In this document: positions 59,500 to 64,000 of the stretch, piece by piece
How positions within the stretch are numbered: the first letter of the stretch is position 1
Layout of the letters: each line of letters starts with the position of its first letter
Program-made: the position numbers and the translations under genes
From: Pseudarthrobacter equi
Lineage (GTDB): Bacteria; Actinomycetota; Actinomycetes; Actinomycetales; Micrococcaceae
Length of the DNA: 64,000 bases
Direction of reading: 5' to 3'
Assembly (NCBI RefSeq): GCF_900105535.1
Contig: NZ_LT629779.1
Span: 2,170,001-2,234,000, forward strand
Notes under the pieces: model-generated
Told to the model about the DNA's origin: nothing
What the model saw: the letters and a program-made list of their open reading frames with translations, nothing else
The model's database searches: none

Positions 59500-60520
59500 G
59501 GTGAAGATCCTCCTGGGAAGGTTTGTGGACCTGGTGCCTTATGAGGTCCAGTGTGCGCATGATGGCCAGAGAGTCGCCCAAGGGCATCACGGAACTCTGC
59601 GGGCTACCGGATTCGAGCAGCGCGTGGAACTCGAGAATTTCGTACCTGAGTCCGCCGCCAACAATGGGCGCCTGAATGATGTGGGACTGCTGAAGTCCCG
59701 GCCCCGAGGGGTTGTAGCGTGAAACAGTCAGCTCGTTGGGGCAATGGTGCGGGGCCGGCAGTTCAATGAGGCCTTCGGTTCCCAGTATCCGTGCGTTGTT
59801 GGGAAGCACTGTGGACATTGATGAGCTGATGTATCCGGTTGCGCCGTCACCAAAGGAAAGAAGCGCCGTCGTGTCCAGGTCCACCCCGCTTGTGCTGCTG
59901 CGGCCGAATGCGGCGACGGCCGGTTCATCGCCCAGAAGCCAGTGCGACAGTTGTACAGGGTAAACGCCCATCTCCAGGAGGCTTCCGCCGCCCAAGGCGG
60001 GATCGTACAACTGCGGCCGCGCCCTCGGCCCAGCCTCCGGAATCGGGAAACCGAAGGACGCTTCAACCTTCCGCACCTCTCCAATTGCACCATCGTCCAC
60101 CAGCCGCTTCAGCTCAACGTAGGCAGGCAGGAACCGGGACCACATGGCCTCCATCAGCACTGTCCCGGCTCGCTTGGCGGTTCGGGCCAGATCGAGGGCC
60201 TCGGCGTGGGTGGCGGTAAAGGGCTTTTCCACCAGGACGTGTTTACCCGCCTCCAGGAATTGCCTGGCATGCTCATGATGCAATCCGGCAGGGGTGGAAA
60301 CGTAAACCGCGTCAATGGTGGGGTCATGGGCAAGATCCTGAAAGGACGAGTGCTGGGTTGGGATGCCGAAATCGGAACAGAACTTGCCTGAGGCCGCCAC
60401 GGTCCGGGACGCTGCAGCAGCGAGGAAGGCAGAGGGGACTTCGGCAATGGTCTGCGCGAATTCACGGGCAATGGTTCCCGTACCGGCGAGCCCCCATCTC
60501 ACAGTGGTTTTGCCGCGCAC
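59489..60520 (-). CDS. Gfo/Idh/MocA family oxidoreductase
   Basis: This protein of 343 residues has the N-terminal Rossmann motif GLAGTGTIAREFAQ, HVLVEKPFTAT, and the segment MEAMWSRFLPAY found in the trans-1,2-dihydrobenzene-diol dehydrogenase or glucose-fructose-type branch. LGGGSLLEMGVYPVQLS carries the catalytic-domain motif. The GTG at 60520 follows AAGGAAAGG. It follows the MFS gene by one base. It probably acts on a keto-sugar or its glycoside. Confidence 0.9.
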   Translation of the reverse strand: MRGKTTVRWGLAGTGTIAREFAQTIAEVPSAFLAAAASRTVAASGKFCSDFGIPTQHSSFQDLAHDPTIDAVYVSTPAGLHHEHARQFLEAGKHVLVEKPFTATHAEALDLARTAKRAGTVLMEAMWSRFLPAYVELKRLVDDGAIGEVRKVEASFGFPIPEAGPRARPQLYDPALGGGSLLEMGVYPVQLSHWLLGDEPAVAAFGRSSTSGVDLDTTALLSFGDGATGYISSSMSTVLPNNARILGTEGLIELPAPHHCPNELTVSRYNPSGPGLQQSHIIQAPIVGGGLRYEILEFHALLESGSPQSSVMPLGDSLAIMRTLDLIRHQVHKPSQEDLHRES

Positions 60521-60521
60521 G

Positions 60522-62087
60522 TTAATCCTTTCCTTGCAGAGCCAGGTCGGCAGAGCCGTCCAGGGCGGCAGAGTCGGCAGAGTCATCTGCAGGGACCGCG
60601 GCATCATCGGAAAGGCGGCCATCGGGCAGCAGCAACGCTGCAATGAAACCCAGGGTGTAGACGCCGGCCAGGGCAAGAAAAACGGGAGAAAAGACGTCGT
60701 GGTAGATCGCTGCGATCTCGGCTTGCATCGCGGGGTCGGCGGCGTGGACCAAGGCAGGCGTCAGGGTTTGGGAATCGAGCCCGGTTGGCAAGAGCGATGC
60801 GACGCCGAACCCCACCACGCCGCCTACTACCGCTGATCCTACGGTGGATCCGATCTGCCCGCTGAGTCCCGCGGTTGCGGTTGCGGCGCCGAGTTCACTG
60901 CGTGGTGCAGCACCTTGCACGATCGCAATGGCGAGGCTCATGAACGCTCCCGTGCCGAGGCCCACGAACGCCATGATCAGCGCCGGGACCCACAGCGGCG
61001 CGCCCCGCGGGAGCAGGAACATGGCTCCGAGTCCGAGTGCTCCCATCACTGTTCCGACTATGGGAAACGCGCGGTAGCGGCCCGTTCGCGACGCAAGCCA
61101 GCCCGTCACGAGATTGCCTACCAACATTCCCAGCACAGTGGCGATGGGAACCAGTCCTGAGATGGTGGCGCTGACTCCATAGGCCATCTGGAAATACGTT
61201 GGCAGGTACGCCGTGGCTGAGATAAGCCCCGCACCCATGACTGCTGAGAGTCCCACGCCTGCACTGAAGGTGCGGTTGCGGAACAAGTGAACCGGGATGA
61301 TGGGGTTCTGTTGACCGCGCTCGACGACGACGAGCCCGCCTAGCGCTGCTACGCCTGCTCCAAGGGCGATCCACGCTGCGGAGTTTCCGGAGCTGAACCA
61401 CGCAACTGCCAGCACCACCGCCACAAGGACAGCGGTGAGCAGCACCGCTCCAACGACGTCGAACCGTTTCTTGCCCGCCGGTTCGATGTGTGGAACGGCC
61501 ACGACCGCCAGGAGAAGTGCGGCAAGCCCCACCGGGACGTTGATCCAAAACACCCAGGGCCATCCCCAATGGTCCGTGATCAGGCCCCCGAGGAGCGGCC
61601 CGATCAGAATTGCCACCGGGAAGGCTGCGCCGATCAGTGAGAGGTACGCAGGACGTTGCCTTGGCGTGGTGACCTCGGCAACGATCGTCTGCGACATCAG
61701 CTGAAGACCCGCGGCGCTCATGCCCTGGAGGACCCGGGCGACGACGAGCTGGGTCATGTCATGCGCGAGGCCACACACGAAGGACGCTGCAGCAAAGCCG
61801 ATCAGCGCAATGAGGAAGACCATCCGCGGACCGACCCGATCGCCCAGCCCTCCGAGTACCGGGAGCAGGACAGTACTGGCGAGCGTGTATCCCACTACCA
61901 CCCAGCTCATGTGCTGGAGGGCTCCGAGTTCGCCGGCGACAGTGGCCAAGGACGTCGAAACGATGGTGTGATCGAGGGCTCCAAGAAATGACACCGCCAG
62001 GAGCGCTGCCATGAGGAGCCGGAGCCGGGTGGGAGAGATCCGTCCTGTGTTGCTGTTGCTGCGGCTGTGGTTGCGTACTTGGGTCAC
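60522..62087 (-). CDS. MFS transporter, DHA2 (EmrB/QacA) type
   Basis: This membrane protein of 521 residues has about 14 hydrophobic helices. The motif FLGALDHTIVSTSLATVAGEL in helix 1 and the LGGLGDRVGPR loop are the signatures of the DHA2 drug:H+ antiporter group. The position inside a glycoside catabolic operon suggests transport of plant glycosides or export of the aglycone. The GTG overlaps the stop of the deglycosidase alpha gene (GTGA). No ABC sugar importer is in the cluster. Confidence 0.9.
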   Translation of the reverse strand: MTQVRNHSRSNSNTGRISPTRLRLLMAALLAVSFLGALDHTIVSTSLATVAGELGALQHMSWVVVGYTLASTVLLPVLGGLGDRVGPRMVFLIALIGFAAASFVCGLAHDMTQLVVARVLQGMSAAGLQLMSQTIVAEVTTPRQRPAYLSLIGAAFPVAILIGPLLGGLITDHWGWPWVFWINVPVGLAALLLAVVAVPHIEPAGKKRFDVVGAVLLTAVLVAVVLAVAWFSSGNSAAWIALGAGVAALGGLVVVERGQQNPIIPVHLFRNRTFSAGVGLSAVMGAGLISATAYLPTYFQMAYGVSATISGLVPIATVLGMLVGNLVTGWLASRTGRYRAFPIVGTVMGALGLGAMFLLPRGAPLWVPALIMAFVGLGTGAFMSLAIAIVQGAAPRSELGAATATAGLSGQIGSTVGSAVVGGVVGFGVASLLPTGLDSQTLTPALVHAADPAMQAEIAAIYHDVFSPVFLALAGVYTLGFIAALLLPDGRLSDDAAVPADDSADSAALDGSADLALQGKD

Positions 62088-62977
62088 GGCGTCCCGGCGA
62101 TCTCGGCCTCCAGGCTGTGCAGAAGCGCATGCTGCCGGCGGACCTGCTCAATGGATCGGTAAGGCAGCCGATCGCCTTCGTATTCACTGGACAGGTAACC
62201 GGACCATCCGTTCTCCTTCAGGGTCTGAAGGATCTCGCGCCAAGGAATCTGGCCGTCAACCAGGTCATCGTCGATGTCGAAGAATTTCGCCTGAATGAAC
62301 GACACGTAGGGGAGAACATCCGCCAGGTCCGACATGGGAACGGCAAGGGGTTTACGCCATCCTTCTTCCTGGGCTTCTTCGCTGAGGCCGTCATGCTTGG
62401 CGGTGGTGATCGCCCTTTGGAAGATACCGGTGTCGATGAGCAGGCGGAAGTTCTTCGATCCGGTTCGCTCGATGAACGCGATGTACTCGTCCACCACCGG
62501 GTGCTTGATGGGAGTGGGCGCATGGATTTCCGGGCAAATAATGAGGTTCAGTTCGGCCGCGAGATCGAGGTTGCGCTCAATCACTTCCTCCCAGATCGGG
62601 TGGGGGCGCAGGTCCATGGACACTACACCGATCTTGGGGCGGATTGAGGTGAATCCAAGACGATGGGCCAGCCGAAGATCGCGGGCCAGCATTACAGCGC
62701 CCTCATCTGCGGTGAGGTCGCGGTCACGCCACATGCTCGAGTCGATCCACGACCCGTAATTGGTAGGCTCCAGCTGGTATTTTTCGAGCAGCCCGAACCA
62801 TTGGTCAATCCACGCGGCGGACGGTTCCGGGTAGTTGGGCACGTGACCTTCGCCCAGGATCTCAATCCCGGTGGCGCCGATGTCAGCTATGTGTGCCATG
62901 GCGTCTTCGAGGGTGAGGACGGTGTTGATATCACCGGTGTAGCTGTAGAGGGAGACGCCGTACTTGAGGTTGCTCAT
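62084..62977 (-). CDS. TIM-barrel sugar isomerase-like, candidate C-glycoside deglycosidase alpha subunit
   Basis: This protein of 297 residues has the xylose-isomerase-like fold with metal ligands Glu150 (CPEIHAP), Asp182 (LLIDTGIF) and Glu265 (LSSEYEGD). The third ligand site reads FIQAKFF, with Gln where many relatives have His. In C-glycoside deglycosidases the alpha subunit has this fold and breaks the C-C glycosidic bond of a 3-keto-C-glycoside. It overlaps the DUF6379 beta-like gene (ATGA), as two subunits of one complex would. Confidence 0.75.
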   Translation of the reverse strand: MSNLKYGVSLYSYTGDINTVLTLEDAMAHIADIGATGIEILGEGHVPNYPEPSAAWIDQWFGLLEKYQLEPTNYGSWIDSSMWRDRDLTADEGAVMLARDLRLAHRLGFTSIRPKIGVVSMDLRPHPIWEEVIERNLDLAAELNLIICPEIHAPTPIKHPVVDEYIAFIERTGSKNFRLLIDTGIFQRAITTAKHDGLSEEAQEEGWRKPLAVPMSDLADVLPYVSFIQAKFFDIDDDLVDGQIPWREILQTLKENGWSGYLSSEYEGDRLPYRSIEQVRRQHALLHSLEAEIAGTP

Positions 62978-63378
62978 GCGAGGACCGTGACCTTTCGCTG
63001 GGACGTGAAAATTGACGGTTGGAATTCAGCCGGAATGTAGGGTGCGTGCAGCGCAATATCAACGCGGACATCGTGGACACCTACCGCCAGGCCGCCTGGG
63101 AGCGGCACCATGACGGTGGCCACTTCATCGAGCTGCCAGCGGACATCGGTGGACTGGCGCAGTTCCTGGATGCTGAAAGTGCGTCCCTGGAGCGTCCAGC
63201 GCGGTACTTCCCGGCTCCATGCCTGACCATCTACGGTGACAGCGACCCCGTCGATGAGGCTTGCCCAGACACCTCGGTAGTTCGGCATGCGCAGGGCTAT
63301 CTCGAAGCCGACAGTTTCGGTTCCCTCGTGGACGTTGCGAAAGCCCCGGCTTTGGATCAGTTCTCGTTCGAGGACCAT
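62974..63378 (-). CDS. DUF6379 protein, candidate C-glycoside deglycosidase beta subunit
   Basis: This protein of 134 residues is all beta, with no membrane segment. It begins MVLERELIQSRGFRNV and has GFEIALRMPNYRGVW and VGVHDVRVDIALHAPYIP. This pattern is that of the C-glycoside deglycosidase beta subunit (DUF6379), which binds the TIM-barrel subunit. The ATG follows TGAGGAAAAC. It lies between the GMC oxidase and the alpha gene, exactly as expected for a C-glycoside catabolic set. Family is assigned by memory, not search. Confidence 0.75.
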   Translation of the reverse strand: MVLERELIQSRGFRNVHEGTETVGFEIALRMPNYRGVWASLIDGVAVTVDGQAWSREVPRWTLQGRTFSIQELRQSTDVRWQLDEVATVMVPLPGGLAVGVHDVRVDIALHAPYIPAEFQPSIFTSQRKVTVLA

Positions 63379-63385
63379 GTTTTCC

Positions 63386-64000
63386 TCACTTCTCTGTGGA
63401 CGTGGAGTTGATTGATTCGGCGATCTGGCGGGCCCCGGCGACGGCCAGGGCCACCCCGGTCAACGTGGGGTTGCAGGCTGTAGGGGTAGGGATGACACCG
63501 TTGCCGGCAACGAACAACCCCCTGACGTCCCACACCTGTCCGGCGGGATCACATACAGCGGTTCCGTCATTGGATGTCCCCATCCGAAGGGTGCCTTGGT
63601 AGTGGAGTGAGGCGCCGGCAGGGAAAGTGAGCGGTTGATCGCCCAGTGGCTCGCCCAAGGACCGGGCGGCGGCAACCACCGATTGGCGTGCTGCGGACAG
63701 TGTCTGCTCGTCGCGTTCGGTGAAGGTGTAGTGGATATTCATGGCTGGCAACCCGTAGGCGTCCGTGGTGTTTTCGGAGAAGACAACGCGGTCTGAGGCT
63801 TGGAGGTCCTTGGCGCAGAACCACCCCAGGCCCACGATCGAACCAGGGATGACATCCCCTGAGATGGGCACCGGTGATGCGTCCAGTTGCATGACCTGCC
63901 CATGAAAAGGCTGCTCATCGGTGAAGGGCACCCAGCTGACCCCGCTTTGGGCGGTGATGGTGGTGTCGCTTGATGAGGCAGCGGGAACATCATCCATGGC
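63386..64000 (-). CDS. GMC-type FAD oxidoreductase, candidate C-glycoside 3-oxidase (N-terminus outside)
   Basis: Only the last 205 codons are in the window; the frame is open to its end. The part seen is the GMC C-terminal domain with the catalytic pair: His in SLHYQGTLRMG and Asn in TACNPTLTG, and the FAD contact VRGLFVAGNGVIPTP. In glycoside 3-oxidases of the pyranose oxidase-like group, this pair oxidises the C3 hydroxyl. Its stop is 7 bases before the beta-subunit ATG, so it is cotranscribed with the deglycosidase. Confidence 0.8.
   Translation of the reverse strand, partial: AMDDVPAASSSDTTITAQSGVSWVPFTDEQPFHGQVMQLDASPVPISGDVIPGSIVGLGWFCAKDLQASDRVVFSENTTDAYGLPAMNIHYTFTERDEQTLSAARQSVVAAARSLGEPLGDQPLTFPAGASLHYQGTLRMGTSNDGTAVCDPAGQVWDVRGLFVAGNGVIPTPTACNPTLTGVALAVAGARQIAESINSTSTEK

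Overview
The window is chromosomal DNA of a high-G+C Gram-positive bacterium. Codon usage, GTG/TTG starts, the DUF3000, DUF6421 and HGxxPAAW protein families, an ANTAR regulator of PdtaR type, a PnuX riboflavin transporter behind an FMN riboswitch, and the gene order rib-his-trp-lgt-gltBD-pyk-pdtaR all point to the Micrococcaceae (Arthrobacter or Pseudarthrobacter type). This assignment is an inference from gene content.

Layout. 1-819: the 3' end of an ECF-type transporter ATPase. 816-4297 (minus): a coupled fadA-fadB beta-oxidation pair with a 16-bp palindrome upstream. 4426-14498 (mostly minus): housekeeping and redox genes, namely RNase D, DUF3000, threonine aldolase, an SDR, DUF6421, MsrB, YbaK, SufE and a rhodanese; a plus-strand alpha/beta hydrolase is inserted. 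14728-17545: ZapE, a BenE-type transporter and an MT0933-like antitoxin. 17711-18643: six tRNA genes, with Val(GAC) and Gly(GCC) each present twice. 18749-23490 (plus): a PD-(D/E)XK protein, then def-fmt-rsmB-rpe. 23531-28292: FMN riboswitch, pnuX/ribM and ribD-ribE-ribB-ribA-ribH as one overlapping operon. 28415-37538: hisE, hisG, hisF, hisI, trpE, a Trp-associated membrane protein, a small HGxxPAAW protein, trpC, trpB and trpA. Then lgt, gltB-gltD, pyk and the antiterminator-type regulator pdtaR, followed by tRNA-Leu(CAA).

From the tRNA-Leu (47535) to about 53170 the sequence changes character. G+C drops in places, genes are short, and several reading frames are broken. A frameshifted tyrosine-recombinase remnant, a small Xis-like protein, a secreted HNH nuclease whose signal peptide precedes any normal start codon, a PspA-like protein and several small membrane proteins suggest an old integration at the tRNA-Leu that is now decaying.

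53216-64000 (all minus) is a catabolic locus of nine genes, mostly overlapping or closely spaced. In transcription order these are a GMC-type FAD oxidoreductase (cut by the window end), a DUF6379 protein resembling the C-glycoside deglycosidase beta subunit, its TIM-barrel alpha-subunit partner, an MFS transporter, a Gfo/Idh/MocA oxidoreductase, a GH3 glycosidase, a GH35-like glycosidase with DUF5597-type features, a second Gfo/Idh/MocA protein and a second TIM-barrel isomerase/epimerase. None of the glycosidases has a visible signal peptide. The working model is that intact plant glycosides enter by the MFS protein, O-linked sugars are removed by GH3 and GH35, C-linked sugars are oxidised at C3 by the GMC enzyme and released by the alpha/beta deglycosidase, and the Gfo/Idh and isomerase proteins process the keto-sugar. 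This is the most interesting system in the window.
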